From assembly GCF_007994985.1 (NCBI RefSeq), contig NZ_VOQF01000001.1:793136-857135 (forward strand): a stretch of 64,000 nt of DNA, in the 5' to 3' direction. The notes beneath the pieces were generated by a model, which ran no database searches, had not been told where the DNA came from, and saw only the letters and a list, made by a program, of their open reading frames with translations. Source of the stretch: Metabacillus litoralis (GTDB taxonomy: Bacteria; Bacillota; Bacilli; Bacillales; Bacillaceae). A program made the translations under genes and the position numbers. Positions 55,525-64,000 of the stretch are shown piece by piece (position 1 is the first letter of the stretch; each line of letters opens with the position of its first letter).

Positions 55525-56043
55525 GTGAACAAAATACTTATAGCTTCTATTCTGTTCCTTGTGTTTGCTTTTTCTACCATAAACGAAGCCTTTGCAAAAA
55601 CCCCAGATTTTTATGGGGCAAACGGTGTTCTTAAAGAGCACCACCTATCACTAGTCAAAGCACTAACTTATTCACTGGAAGACGAATATTTATCTCAAGC
55701 GAACTATGATGTATATATTGAAGAATTCGGTGCTATTCGTCCTTTTGTACAGAATAAGGTCGCGGAGAAACACCATATAAATAAACTCCTATCACTATTC
55801 AAAAAATACAATATTGATGTACCAACGGATATAGCTAAAAAATTTACAACTAAACCCAAAACACTCGAGAAAGCATTTTCTCAAGCAACAAAGAAAGAAT
55901 TGGACACTATCTCGATGTATAGCAAGCTTCAGTCAATAAAAGTATTTCCTGAGGATGTACTAACAACATTTTCTGAATTAAAAATGGATTCTTATAATCA
56001 CTTTAAAAAGTTAGAATATAATCAAACAAACTCTCTACATTAA
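55525..56043 (+). CDS. Exported ferritin-like (DUF2202-type) protein
   Basis: From GTG at 55525, six bases after AGGAGTG, the protein has 172 residues. A signal peptide covers about residues 1-25 (ILIASILFLVFAFSTINEAFA, cleavage after AFA). The mature part is helical with carboxylate and His positions in LTYSLEDEYLSQANYDVYIE, NKVAEKHHINKLLSLFKKYN, KKELDTISMYSKLQ and SYNHFKKLEYN, the pattern of four-helix ferritin-like proteins of the DUF2202 group. Whether the metal site is complete is unclear. The reading frame can be extended 27 bases upstream without a ribosome site. Function unknown. Confidence 0.72.
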   Translation: MNKILIASILFLVFAFSTINEAFAKTPDFYGANGVLKEHHLSLVKALTYSLEDEYLSQANYDVYIEEFGAIRPFVQNKVAEKHHINKLLSLFKKYNIDVPTDIAKKFTTKPKTLEKAFSQATKKELDTISMYSKLQSIKVFPEDVLTTFSELKMDSYNHFKKLEYNQTNSLH

Positions 56044-56062
56044 AGATAGAGAGTTTGTTCCT
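56025..56062 (+). terminator. Terminator after the ferritin-like gene
   Basis: AACAAACTCTCTA and TAGAGAGTTTGTT form a 13-bp stem that includes the last codons and the stop, followed by CCTTTAT. Confidence 0.8.
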
Positions 56063-56103
56063 TTATATTTCAATTATCCCTTACGCAGTTAAAAATCAAC
56101 AAG

Positions 56104-56607
56104 TCAATTGAGCTTTAATGGAACTCTAAATTCTACACCCTCAAATTCCACCACTAATGTATTTTTATTATTCTTAATTTCTTCTTCACTAAAAGAAAAC
56201 AATAGGTTACCTTCTAATGTACCTGTAGATGATTTATTAAAATTAATCACTCTATCTTTTTCAAGATATTCAAAGTCCTCATTCGATGGTAAAGCTTCAT
56301 AAGGAGTTATATCAGCTTCTCCTTCACTTTCTATCGAAAAATTTGTATGATCAAGTTCAATATCTCCAGCATGTAATGAAGTATCTATTAATATAGCTTT
56401 ATGTCCTTCTTCAAATGTTAAATCCATTTCTTCACCATTTTCAACGATTACTAGTTTATCCTTTATTTCTGTTCCGGTTACCGTTAACCAACTTTCACCA
56501 TATTCTAATTTCTCACTCACTTCTCCAGTAACTACTTCTGCGGAATTTTGACATCCAACAATCAGTATAGAGATTAATAATATTAAAATTACATTAGCTT
56601 TGTTCAT
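56104..56607 (-). CDS. Lipoprotein of unknown function
   Basis: A 167-residue exported protein. The signal peptide ends in ILIVGC (lipobox, Cys about residue 19). The mature part is acidic and predicted to be mostly beta-strands (WLTVTGTEIKDKLVIVEN, GTLEGNLLFSFSEEEI, TLVVEFEGVEFRVPLKLN), which suggests one immunoglobulin-like extracellular domain. I do not recognise the family; DUF4352-like folds are a possibility only. It is convergent with the ferritin-like gene. Confidence 0.7.
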   Translation of the reverse strand: MNKANVILILLISILIVGCQNSAEVVTGEVSEKLEYGESWLTVTGTEIKDKLVIVENGEEMDLTFEEGHKAILIDTSLHAGDIELDHTNFSIESEGEADITPYEALPSNEDFEYLEKDRVINFNKSSTGTLEGNLLFSFSEEEIKNNKNTLVVEFEGVEFRVPLKLN

Positions 56608-56722
56608 TTCTCTCTAACCCTCTTTTACGTTTTATATATTCCATATATCTCCTTGAATAATATATCAATAAATACAAATCCTTACAATAAAAAATTCGAT
56701 AGATAGTGAATTATCAACATGA

Positions 56723-56766
56723 AAAACCTCTAAGTTTAATTGTTCATCTAAACTTAGAGGTTTTTA
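56723..56766. terminator. Terminator-like hairpin between spo0A and the lipoprotein gene
   Basis: AACCTCTAAGTTTA and TAAACTTAGAGGTT form a 14-bp stem, with an A-run to the left and TTT to the right. On the minus strand it lies about 100 bases after spo0A. Confidence 0.8.
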
Positions 56767-56780
56767 AATTAGTCAGTCAC

Positions 56781-56830
56781 TAACTTGTATTCGCCGGTCA
56801 CTGCTGCAGTGATCCAAAAAATACAAGTTA
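56781..56830. repeat. Nested inverted repeats just downstream of spo0A
   Basis: TAACTTGTAT (56781-56790) and ATACAAGTTA (56821-56830) are perfect arms around a second hairpin, CACTG-CTG-CAGTG (56799-56811). There is no T-tract directly after it on the minus strand. It may protect the spo0A mRNA 3' end. Confidence 0.6.
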
Positions 56831-56864
56831 GCGCCTATTTCTATTCATGATAATACTAGTCAGT

Positions 56865-57653
56865 TCAGCTAGCTTTATGTTCCAAACGTAGCTTATCTGC
56901 CACCATCGCAATAAACTCACTGTTCGTTGGTTTTGCTTTCGTCATGCTTACTGTGTAGCCGAATAACGTTGAAATTGAATCGATATTCCCACGACTCCAG
57001 GCAACTTCAATTGCATGACGGATTGCACGTTCTACACGTGATGCTGTTGTATTATATTTTTTTGCAATGTCTGGGTATAACACTTTTGTAATAGAACCTA
57101 ATAATTCGATATCGTTGTATACCATAGAAATCGCTTCTCGTAAGTATAAGTATCCTTTAATATGAGCCGGAACTCCAATTTCATGAATAATACTTGTAAT
57201 ATTAGCGTCAAGATTTCTTCCTTTAGTTGGCGTTTCATTTGTTCTCATACTTGAGTTAGCTCTTTTAATGATAGGTGCTGCATTTCCACTAACTTGACGA
57301 ATATGACTAGCTAGGCCTTCCATATCAAACGGTTTAAGAATGAAATAAGCAGCTCCAAGATCAACAGCCTTTTTTGTTACATCTTCTTGTCCGAACGCAG
57401 TTAACATAATAACATTTGGCTGTGGACGATCGATTTGTCTTATTTTTTCTAAAACACCTAAACCATCAAGATGTGGCATAATAATATCCAATACTAAAAC
57501 GTCTGGATCTTTTTCCTTTAACATAGTTAAGCATTCTTGCCCATTATATGCTACACCAAGAACTTCCATATCTTCTTGACTTGATAAGTATTCCTCAAGT
57601 AAACCTACGAGTTCTCGATTATCATCTACAATACAAACTTTAATTTTATTCAC
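56865..57653 (-). CDS. spo0A: Sporulation master regulator Spo0A
   Basis: Response regulator at the end of the phosphorelay; phosphorylated Spo0A controls entry into sporulation. From GTG at 57653, after AGAGGAGGAAA, it has 262 residues. The receiver domain has the acidic pocket IVDDN (Asp10, Asp11), the phosphorylation site [13 protein letters not shown] (Asp56), the threonine of MLTAFG and the lysine of FILKPFD. The linker is followed by the effector domain with [20 protein letters not shown] and [20 protein letters not shown], the Spo0A-specific DNA-binding sequence. The GTG start and the following spoIVB synteny are as in B. subtilis. Confidence 0.98.
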   Translation of the reverse strand: MNKIKVCIVDDNRELVGLLEEYLSSQEDMEVLGVAYNGQECLTMLKEKDPDVLVLDIIMPHLDGLGVLEKIRQIDRPQPNVIMLTAFGQEDVTKKAVDLGAAYFILKPFDMEGLASHIRQVSGNAAPIIKRANSSMRTNETPTKGRNLDANITSIIHEIGVPAHIKGYLYLREAISMVYNDIELLGSITKVLYPDIAKKYNTTASRVERAIRHAIEVAWSRGNIDSISTLFGYTVSMTKAKPTNSEFIAMVADKLRLEHKAS

Positions 57654-57725
57654 AAAAATTTCCTCCTCTGTCCTGATTAGCACGTATGCATTTATATATC
57701 TATTATATATACGATTACGTTAACA

Positions 57726-57752
57726 ATTTCGACATTTCTTCAAAGATTCCTT
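57726..57752 (-). promoter_or_regulatory. Candidate sigma-H promoter of spo0A with overlapping 0A box
   Basis: On the minus strand AGGAATC (57745-57751) is followed by GAAAT (57726-57730), resembling a sigma-H -35/-10 pair. A perfect 0A box, TGTCGAA, overlaps the -10 (57728-57734). This resembles the induced Ps promoter of B. subtilis spo0A. Confidence 0.5.
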
Positions 57753-57816
57753 TAATTTTTTAAAAAAACTTTGAAAAATGGAGGAAAAGATAGTTTTTCT
57801 CCATTTTACTCCTAAA

Positions 57817-57823
57817 TTCGACT
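57817..57823 (-). promoter_or_regulatory. 0A-like box upstream of spo0A
   Basis: AGTCGAA on the minus strand differs from the TGTCGAA 0A box by one base. Confidence 0.4.
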
Positions 57824-57858
57824 AAATACACCATTTGACTTTTATATTAAATGCGTTT

Positions 57859-57865
57859 TGTCGAA
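57859..57865 (+). promoter_or_regulatory. 0A box upstream of spo0A
   Basis: TGTCGAA within TTTTGTCGAAAAA, a perfect extended Spo0A-binding box, about 200 bp before the start codon. Confidence 0.6.
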
Positions 57866-57924
57866 AAATCTTTTCTTTCTTATATTGTACCTAACACTTC
57901 ATTAAATGGAAAGCTAAAAATAAT

Positions 57925-57966
57925 AAAAACTGTCAAGAAAACAGAATTTTCTTGACAGTTTTTATT
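57925..57966 (-). terminator. Terminator of spoIVB
   Basis: AACTGTCAAGAAAA and TTTTCTTGACAGTT pair around a 5-base loop, then TTTTATT on the minus strand. It begins directly after the spoIVB stop. Confidence 0.9.
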
Positions 57967-59259
57967 TTAACTTACTTTTTGTTGTTGTTTAGAGTAGATA
58001 TCGATTCCAGCTTCATTTAACATCCATTCGATATGAACACCATATCCTGAAGTAGGATCATTAACAAATACATGTGTGACTGCACCAATTACTTTTCCGT
58101 TTTGAATGATCGGGCTACCACTCATCCCTTGAACAATTCCACCTGTTTTGTCCAAGAGTCTTTTATCTGTGATTTTTATAACCATACCTTTAGTTGCAGG
58201 AAACTTTTGTGGAACCGAGCTAACAACTTCCACTTCAAATTCTTCTACCTTATCATTGTCAACAACAGTTAAAATTTTAGCTGGTCCTTCTTTTACTTCA
58301 TTCGATAAAGCGATCGGCATAGCTTTGTCCATTACGCCATTATTCATGTCCTGATTAAGCTCACCGAAAATTCCGAAAGCACTATTTCTTGTTATATTGC
58401 CAATAATTTTTCGGTCTCCAGAAAATCTTGCTAGTTTTTCACCTGGATTTCCATTACTTCCTTTTTCGATCGAGGTTACTGTTGATCTTACAATTTGCCC
58501 ATCCTCAACAACAATTGGCTTTTTTGTGTCCATATCAGATATAACATGACCTAAAGCTCCATATTTCTTTGATTTAGGATCATAAAAAGTCATCGTCCCA
58601 ATACCAGCTGCTGAATCCCTAATATACAAACCAATTCTAAAGGATCGATCATTTTCATCTTTTAGAGGATATAGCTTTGTTTTAATTTCTTCATCTTCTC
58701 TTTTTAGTACTAAATCAAGTGGCTTTCCTGTTTTTCCAGCATCTTGAATGTACGGTGTCACATCACTCATTTGTTCAATCTTTGTTCCATTAATGTTAGT
58801 GATGATATCACCAACTTCTACCCCCGCAATTTCTCCTGGTGACTTCTTACCTTCTGCTGTATTGATTTGGTGGTGTCCTACCACCAATACGCCAAGACTA
58901 TTTAGTTTTACACCAATGGATTGTCCACCTGGAATTACTTTAAAATCAGGTAAAACATCAACACCAACTTTTTTCACAGGAAAACCTGCAAGGTCGAAAA
59001 CCACTTCTCCTTCGCCTGCTTTTTTTCCTTTTACGTCAAGAGTTTGACCATCACTATTTTTTTGAACTGTAAATGCTTCTGCTGAATCTTGTGAAGCAAT
59101 TACCGGAAATGAACTTTGTACTGTTACATTTTGCGTTTCAAATACTTTTAATTGATTTGGTATTTGAACGTATTCCCTAACTTCTTTAACAAAACCTAAA
59201 CTTGTAAATAAAACAAGGAGAAGTACACCAATTATTTTTCTCATTTTATCTGTCTGCAA
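57967..59259 (-). CDS. spoIVB: SpoIVB signalling serine protease
   Basis: Forespore-secreted S55 protease that triggers pro-sigma-K processing by cleaving SpoIVFA. The 430-residue protein has an N-terminal membrane signal (about residues 7-22), a PDZ domain ([39 protein letters not shown], about 115-190) and a protease domain with the catalytic histidine in [20 protein letters not shown] and serine in [19 protein letters not shown]. The end reads [16 protein letters not shown]. The start is TTG at 59259 with AAGG six bases upstream; the ATG five codons later is farther from a site. Transcription by sigma-G is expected but not visible. Confidence 0.97.
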   Translation of the reverse strand: MQTDKMRKIIGVLLLVLFTSLGFVKEVREYVQIPNQLKVFETQNVTVQSSFPVIASQDSAEAFTVQKNSDGQTLDVKGKKAGEGEVVFDLAGFPVKKVGVDVLPDFKVIPGGQSIGVKLNSLGVLVVGHHQINTAEGKKSPGEIAGVEVGDIITNINGTKIEQMSDVTPYIQDAGKTGKPLDLVLKREDEEIKTKLYPLKDENDRSFRIGLYIRDSAAGIGTMTFYDPKSKKYGALGHVISDMDTKKPIVVEDGQIVRSTVTSIEKGSNGNPGEKLARFSGDRKIIGNITRNSAFGIFGELNQDMNNGVMDKAMPIALSNEVKEGPAKILTVVDNDKVEEFEVEVVSSVPQKFPATKGMVIKITDKRLLDKTGGIVQGMSGSPIIQNGKVIGAVTHVFVNDPTSGYGVHIEWMLNEAGIDIYSKQQQKVS

Positions 59260-59490
59260 AAACCTTCACTCTCCTCGCTCCTACCCACACCATAAGTTTA
59301 TATATGGCTACAGTTTTAATGTAGCCTTTTCGGTGCTTATTTATAACTTGAATAAGTAGAAATTTAAAGGATTTGTTGTAAGAATTAGGAGATCATGACG
59401 AGAAATCAATAATGTTAGTTTATCCATAAGACACTGAATAAAATTGCTTTTTTAAAAAATGTAGTTTTTGCTATGTGTTTTATAGAATTC
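59260..59490. other. Gap between recN terminator and spoIVB, no gene seen
   Basis: About 230 AT-rich bases that must hold the spoIVB promoter. No reading frame with a ribosome site or clear forespore promoter was recognised. Confidence 0.5.
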
Positions 59491-59526
59491 AAAAAAGTCA
59501 TCCATAAAAATGGATGACTTTTTGAT
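59490..59526 (-). terminator. Terminator of recN
   Basis: AAAAGTCATCCAT and ATGGATGACTTTT form a 13-bp stem around AAAA, with T-runs on both strands. About 50 bases after the recN stop. Confidence 0.9.
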
Positions 59527-59571
59527 TTAGAACCTAACAATTGCAAATTAACCTTAGATTCGTGGAAATTC

Positions 59572-61272
59572 TTATCCTTTTGATGTATGAGCAAGTGATA
59601 ATAATTCTTTCGCATGTTGTTTAGATAACTCTGTCACTTCTACACCTGCTATCATACGACCTATTTCTCTGATTTTTTCTTCTTCTTTTAATGGCTTTAC
59701 ACTTGTTTTTGTGCGTCCAGAGGAGGTTTCTTTCGCAATATATAAGTGAGTATCAGCCATTGCAGCAACTTGTGGTAAATGAGTGATGCAAAGTACCTGC
59801 GATCCATTTGAAACACGGTAAATTTTTTCAGCAATTGCTTGAGCAACACGTCCACTAACCCCAGTATCAACTTCATCAAAAATAATCGAGGTTATCCCTT
59901 GATGCTGAGAAAAGATACTTTTCATAGCAAGCATGATACGAGAAAGCTCTCCACCTGATGCTGTTTTACTCAAAGATTTCAAAGGTTCTCCAGGATTTGT
60001 TGATATGAAAAATTCTACATCATCTGCACCATTTGCTGTATATTTTACTTGTTGTCCAGATGTTTGTTTTAATGAAATATTCACATCAAAAGTAGTTTTT
60101 TCCATATAAAGCTCTTTTAATTCTTGATGAATTTCATCTATTAAGACTTCCGCAAAATTTTTGCGAATACTTGTTACATTTTTCGCCTCAATCGATAAAT
60201 CTTCAAGAATAGAATCTAATTCTTTTTGAAGCTTATATAAATGACTATCTTTATTTTTTATCGTATCAATTTCTTCTTCTATTTTGGCAGAATACGTTAA
60301 AATTTCTTCTACAGATTGCCCATATTTCCGTTTTAATGTGTTAATTTCGTTTAATCTGCTTTCAACAAAATTTAGGCGTTCAGGATCAAACTCTAACGAT
60401 TCCAATTCATTTCTTACTTGATATGAAATGTCCTCGAGCATGTAATATGCATTTGAAATTGTTTCCGAGAGATCTTGTAATGTTTTATTTATACTACCAA
60501 CATTCTCAAGATTACTCATAGCATGTCCTACCCAATCTAATCCTCTTTGCTCTCCATGTAAGGCACTATAGCTATTTTGCAGTGATTCATACACTTTTTC
60601 ATAATTAGAGATTTGATTTTTTTCTTCTGTAAGCAACTCATCTTCTTTTGGTTGTAATTCCGCACCCTCAATTTCTTCTAGCTGAAATTGTAAAAGATCT
60701 AAACGATGAGCCATTTCTTGTTCATTTTCTGATAGCTGTATGATTTTCTTTTGTAATGTATCAAAATTACGATAAACATCAAAATAATTCTCAAGAGCCG
60801 TTTTAATTTTTTTACCACCATATTGGTCAAGTAGATTTATGTGGTTTTCTTCATTCATTAATTCCTGATTATCATGCTGACCGTGAACATCAACTAAATA
60901 TTGACCTACCTCACGCAAAACAGCAATAGTGACTAATTTGCCATTAATGCGACAAATACTTTTTCCAGTTGCCGATAAATCTCGACGCAAAATGATCATA
61001 CCATCACTTATATCAATACCAAATTCGTCACACTTATTGTATACAGGATGTTTATCATCATCCATTAAGAAAAGCGCTTCTAGTTCAGCACGCTTTTCCC
61101 CAAAGCGCACAAACTCCGATGATCCTCTGGCCCCAGCTAAAAGATGGACTGCGTCAATAATAATGGATTTACCTGCACCAGTCTCTCCCGTTAATACTGT
61201 TAATCCCTTTTCAAAAGAAACAGTTAATGACTCAATAATCGCAAAATTTTTAATTGATAATTCCGCTAACAA
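59572..61272 (-). CDS. recN: DNA repair protein RecN
   Basis: SMC-like ATPase that acts early at double-strand breaks. The 566-residue protein has Walker A TVLTGETGAGKSIIIDAVHL (about residues 25-44), a long coiled-coil middle (about 150-370), the ABC signature KTASGGELSRIMLAMKSIF and Walker B SIIFDEVDTGVSGRVAQAIA, then the H-loop in CITHLPQVAAMADTHL. The start is TTG at 61272 after AGGTGTG. It is in the classical position between argR and spoIVB. Confidence 0.96.
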   Translation of the reverse strand: MLAELSIKNFAIIESLTVSFEKGLTVLTGETGAGKSIIIDAVHLLAGARGSSEFVRFGEKRAELEALFLMDDDKHPVYNKCDEFGIDISDGMIILRRDLSATGKSICRINGKLVTIAVLREVGQYLVDVHGQHDNQELMNEENHINLLDQYGGKKIKTALENYFDVYRNFDTLQKKIIQLSENEQEMAHRLDLLQFQLEEIEGAELQPKEDELLTEEKNQISNYEKVYESLQNSYSALHGEQRGLDWVGHAMSNLENVGSINKTLQDLSETISNAYYMLEDISYQVRNELESLEFDPERLNFVESRLNEINTLKRKYGQSVEEILTYSAKIEEEIDTIKNKDSHLYKLQKELDSILEDLSIEAKNVTSIRKNFAEVLIDEIHQELKELYMEKTTFDVNISLKQTSGQQVKYTANGADDVEFFISTNPGEPLKSLSKTASGGELSRIMLAMKSIFSQHQGITSIIFDEVDTGVSGRVAQAIAEKIYRVSNGSQVLCITHLPQVAAMADTHLYIAKETSSGRTKTSVKPLKEEEKIREIGRMIAGVEVTELSKQHAKELLSLAHTSKG

Positions 61273-61372
61273 ACAGAATCACACCTCTTATATATTTTTA
61301 TAGCTGCAAAAGAATTTGATATTTGCATATAAATTAGTACTACTTCATTTTTTAGCATACCTATATAACTGC

Positions 61373-61822
61373 TTAAAGCATGTCTAAAAATCGCTGTGTT
61401 ATGGAATCAGTATCATTCGAAGTTCGACAAATAATTAAAATCGTATCATCTCCACAAATTGTTCCGAGTACTTCATCCCAATCTAAGTTATCGATTAACG
61501 CACCAATAGCATTTGCGTTACCAGGAAGTGTTTTCATTACTAGCATATGACCAGCAGAATCTATTTTAACAAACGCATCCATTAACGCACGTTTTAGCTT
61601 TTGTAGTGGATTGAAGCGTTGATCAGCTGGTAAGCTGTATTTATACCTTCCATCAATCATCGGAACTTTCACTAAATGTAATTCCTTGATATCCCTAGAA
61701 ACAGTGGCTTGTGTTACATTAAAGCCCATTCCCTTTAATAAATCAACTAATTCATCTTGAGTTTCAATATCATTATTAGTAATAATTTCACGTATTTTTA
61801 TATGTCTTTGTCCTTTATTCAC
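61373..61822 (-). CDS. argR: Arginine repressor/activator ArgR (AhrC)
   Basis: Arginine-responsive hexameric regulator that represses biosynthesis and activates catabolism. From GTG at 61822, eight bases after AAAAGGGG, it has 149 residues, the length of B. subtilis AhrC. The winged helix has [20 protein letters not shown] and [14 protein letters not shown] (recognition helix, about residues 40-55). The C-terminal core has [20 protein letters not shown] and [13 protein letters not shown] with the arginine-binding Asp pair. It lies 100 bases before recN. Confidence 0.96.
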   Translation of the reverse strand: MNKGQRHIKIREIITNNDIETQDELVDLLKGMGFNVTQATVSRDIKELHLVKVPMIDGRYKYSLPADQRFNPLQKLKRALMDAFVKIDSAGHMLVMKTLPGNANAIGALIDNLDWDEVLGTICGDDTILIICRTSNDTDSITQRFLDML

Positions 61823-62052
61823 GTTAAGCACCCCTTTTGCAATGATGCATTACAATCAATCTTTGCATGTTTATACCTTACATCTTATATGAAAACCCTT
61901 AAAAAGTACAGATTTATTGAAAAAAACTCAGCTAAAACTGCATAAAAACCATAAAAATTCTACTATACTAAAATATATTATAAATCGGTAAAATAATTTA
62001 TTTGCATGAATATACAGATTATTCCGTAAAAAAAACAAGAACTGTCTTACTT
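61823..62052. other. Gap between tlyA and argR, no gene seen
   Basis: 230 AT-rich bases. AAAAAACAAGAACTGT and ACAGTTCTTGTTTTT (about 62032-62071) form a hairpin overlapping the tlyA 3' end; on the minus strand it is followed by a T-rich run and probably ends tlyA transcription. The argR promoter must also be here. Confidence 0.55.
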
Positions 62053-62904
62053 CTACAGTTCTTGTTTTTCAACTAATTTATTTTCCTTTAATTGTGTATG
62101 TGCTTCTTCCACAATATTTTTAGCTGTTTTTGAAAAGTTATTAGCTTGCATTTCTGTTGGACCATTCCAACGTAGATGAAGAAGAAATTCAATATTTCCG
62201 TCTCCTCCTGTGATAGGTGAGTAGGAAAGATTTTCAATATGATAGCCTTCCTTTATGACAAAATCGAGTATCTCTTTTAAAACATACTCATGTACTTCAG
62301 GATCACGAACTATTCCTTTTTTCCCGACAAAATCTCGACCAGCTTCAAACTGCGGTTTAACTAATGCAACAATATCACTATTAGGTACTAAAATTGTTTT
62401 TAACACAGGAAAAATCAATTTTAGTGAAATAAATGATACATCAATAGTAGCAAATTCTGGCATGCCTTTCTCAAAATCCTCGGGTTTCACATAACGGAAA
62501 TTTGTTCGTTCCATCACAACTACTCTTTCATCTTGTCGCAATTTCCAAGCAAGCTGATTATAGCCTACATCTAAAGCATAAGAAAGTTTAGCTCCATTTT
62601 GTAAAGCACAATCGGTAAAACCACCTGTAGATGACCCGATATCAATCATAATTTTTTCATCAACAATTAAATCAAAATCTTTCAATGCCTTTTCTAATTT
62701 TAGTCCTCCACGGCTTACATATGGTAACGTCTTGCCCTTTACTGTTAAATGGAGGTCACGTGAAACCTTTTCTCCTGGCTTTTCTAACCGTTCTTCATTT
62801 CCGTAGATTTGGCCAGCCATAATAGCCCGTTTAGCTTTTTCACGTGTTTCAAATAAGCCGTTTTCAACCAAAAGTATATCTAGTCTTTCTTTTTTACCAC
62901 TCAT
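62053..62904 (-). CDS. tlyA: TlyA-family rRNA 2'-O-methyltransferase / hemolysin-like (YqxC)
   Basis: S4-domain plus FtsJ-like methyltransferase that probably methylates ribosomal RNA. The 283-residue protein begins with the S4 domain [20 protein letters not shown] (about residues 7-26), then [17 protein letters not shown], motif I in [20 protein letters not shown] (about 88-107) with the K-D-K-E-type Asp in [17 protein letters not shown], and [13 protein letters not shown]. subtilis YqxC has 281 residues. Its start overlaps the dxs stop by four bases, so the two are translationally coupled. Confidence 0.92.
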   Translation of the reverse strand: MSGKKERLDILLVENGLFETREKAKRAIMAGQIYGNEERLEKPGEKVSRDLHLTVKGKTLPYVSRGGLKLEKALKDFDLIVDEKIMIDIGSSTGGFTDCALQNGAKLSYALDVGYNQLAWKLRQDERVVVMERTNFRYVKPEDFEKGMPEFATIDVSFISLKLIFPVLKTILVPNSDIVALVKPQFEAGRDFVGKKGIVRDPEVHEYVLKEILDFVIKEGYHIENLSYSPITGGDGNIEFLLHLRWNGPTEMQANNFSKTAKNIVEEAHTQLKENKLVEKQEL

Positions 62905-64000
62905 GACCTCATAACCTTTTTCTCTTGTTCTGGCATCATTTCTTTTAATTCCTTTACAACGTTTTCTGTTGTCATACCTATTTCTTCTAAAAGTTTTGAG
63001 ACACTACCATGTTCAATAAAACGATCCGGAATACCGATTCTGGAAATTGTTGATGTTGCATGCTGCTGTTGAGCGAATTCTAGCACTGCACTTCCAAATC
63101 CACCTTGTAACACTGCTTCTTCAATTGTCAATATTGGGATTCCTTCAGCAAAAATATTTTTTAGCATATCTTCATCTAAAGGTTTTATAAATCGAGCATT
63201 TACAACTCTAATGGACTTACCTTGTTCAGATAATAGATTGGCCGCTTCCATTGCCATCTCTATTGTTGTTCCAAATGTTAAAATGACAGCATCATTACCC
63301 TCTTTTAACACTTCCCATGTGCCTATCGGAATCACTTTAAGATCGTCGTCCATTTGTACTCCAATCCCATTACCGCGAGCATATCTAAGAGCAATTGGTC
63401 CATTATCATATTTTAATGCTGTATTAACAAGATGCTGTCCTTCATTTTCGTCTTTTGCCATCATAATAACCATATTAGGAATATGTCTTAAAAAAGCAAT
63501 ATCAAAAACACCTTGATGTGTTTCTCCATCTGCACCAACTAATCCTGATCGATCTATCCCTATAAAAACATTTAAGTTTTGTCGACAGATATCATGTACA
63601 ACTTGATCATATGCACGTTGAAGAAATGTTGAATATATCGCTAAAAACGGCTTCATGTCTTGTGTAGCAAGACCTGCTGCTACAGTTGTTGCATGCTGCT
63701 CAGCAATTCCTACATCAAACATCCGATCAGGGAATTCCTGGGCAAATCCTTCTAGTTTAGAGCCTACAGGCATAGCAGGTGTAATTGCTACAATACGCTC
63801 ATCCGTTCTTGCCAGCTTTCGAACCGTTTCACTCACAACCTTACTCCAAGCTGGTCCCACTACAGTTGGCTTTACAAAATCACCTGTTTCTATTTTATAA
63901 GGACCTGTTCCATGCCATGTCCCAATCGTATCGGTTTCAGCAGGTTGATAGCCTTTACCTTTTTTTGTAATGACATGTAGTAATACAGGGCCTGGTGTTT
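62901..64000 (-). CDS. dxs: 1-deoxy-D-xylulose-5-phosphate synthase, C-terminal part
   Basis: Thiamine-diphosphate enzyme that condenses pyruvate and glyceraldehyde 3-phosphate at the start of the MEP isoprenoid pathway. About 365 codons are present; the reading frame stays open to the right edge ([20 protein letters not shown]) so the start is outside the window. Visible parts are the catalytic transketolase segment [40 protein letters not shown] and the C-terminal domain [21 protein letters not shown] methionine at 63860 is internal, not the start. Confidence 0.95.
   Translation of the reverse strand, partial: TPGPVLLHVITKKGKGYQPAETDTIGTWHGTGPYKIETGDFVKPTVVGPAWSKVVSETVRKLARTDERIVAITPAMPVGSKLEGFAQEFPDRMFDVGIAEQHATTVAAGLATQDMKPFLAIYSTFLQRAYDQVVHDICRQNLNVFIGIDRSGLVGADGETHQGVFDIAFLRHIPNMVIMMAKDENEGQHLVNTALKYDNGPIALRYARGNGIGVQMDDDLKVIPIGTWEVLKEGNDAVILTFGTTIEMAMEAANLLSEQGKSIRVVNARFIKPLDEDMLKNIFAEGIPILTIEEAVLQGGFGSAVLEFAQQQHATSTISRIGIPDRFIEHGSVSKLLEEIGMTTENVVKELKEMMPEQEKKVMRS

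Noticed and set aside
63860..63862. Methionine at 63860 as the start of dxs
   Set aside because: The frame continues upstream with typical DXS sequence to the window edge.

Overview
The window is AT-rich chromosomal DNA from an endospore-forming Bacillaceae species. Evidence for this is spo0A, spoIVB, recN and argR/ahrC in the classical order, strong AGGAGG ribosome sites, frequent TTG/GTG starts, and a backbone that follows the Bacillus subtilis yqjP-proI-yqjN-namA-rnz-zwf-gndA-polY1 ... yqjE-D-C-B-A-artPQR-brxB ... bkd-bkdR-yqzF-yqiK ... spo0A-spoIVB-recN-ahrC-yqxC-dxs order. It resembles Bacillus or Metabacillus, but the sequence alone does not fix the species.

Layout. 1-5.6 kb: the end of an MBL-fold hydrolase, proI behind a T-box leader, a methyltransferase, an M20 amidohydrolase of the RocB/YqjN type, and the old yellow enzyme namA. 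6-12.5 kb: rnz, zwf, gndA and Y-family polymerase polY1; zwf and gndA form the oxidative pentose phosphate pair. 13-24 kb: an orphan CheW and a complete urtABCDE-ureABCEFGD urea uptake and urease operon. Its leader carries a promoter, two GlnR/TnrA-type sites and a cre site. 24-28.6 kb: a BsuPI-domain lipoprotein, a RodA-like SEDS protein, a CAP-domain lipoprotein and a peptidase-T-like enzyme. 28.6-41.1 kb: carboxyltransferase and epimerase, the 30-residue Prli42 gene, an L,D-transpeptidase, an ArAE-type membrane protein, arginine-type ABC transporter artPQR, brxB and the methylmalonyl-CoA mutase operon mutA-mutB-meaB. 41.6-52.3 kb: the branched-chain oxo-acid operon ptb-bcd-buk-lpdV-bkdAA-bkdAB-bkdB, with a textbook sigma-54 promoter, and its activator bkdR. 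52.5-64 kb: yqzF, glycerophosphodiesterase, yycC, fabH behind a FapR-type operator, a ferritin-like secreted protein, a lipoprotein, spo0A, spoIVB, recN, argR, tlyA/yqxC and the C-terminal part of dxs.

Metabolic logic. The bkd operon turns branched-chain amino acids into acyl-CoAs. Valine and isoleucine carbon leaves as propionyl-CoA, which the carboxyltransferase, epimerase and mutase genes can carry to succinyl-CoA. The pathway is therefore almost complete in one window, but its biotin carboxylase subunit is not here. Urea uptake and urease form one nitrogen-scavenging unit.

The least explained material is intergenic. One family (Rep-A, about 340 bp, inverted ends, GC-rich folded core, terminator-like hairpin) has three full copies and remnants. 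A second family is a MITE-like element of 111-169 bp with imperfect inverted ends; three copies each have a perfect 4-bp target duplication. One copy lies inside Rep-A-like sequence, one supplies part of the buk stop codon, and one lies 23 bp before yqzF. I found no CRISPR array, prophage, rRNA or tRNA. No clearly new protein system was seen; the strongest novel candidates are the repeat families, a shared TGCA-N6-TGCA box for BkdR, and a 26-bp palindrome before mutA.
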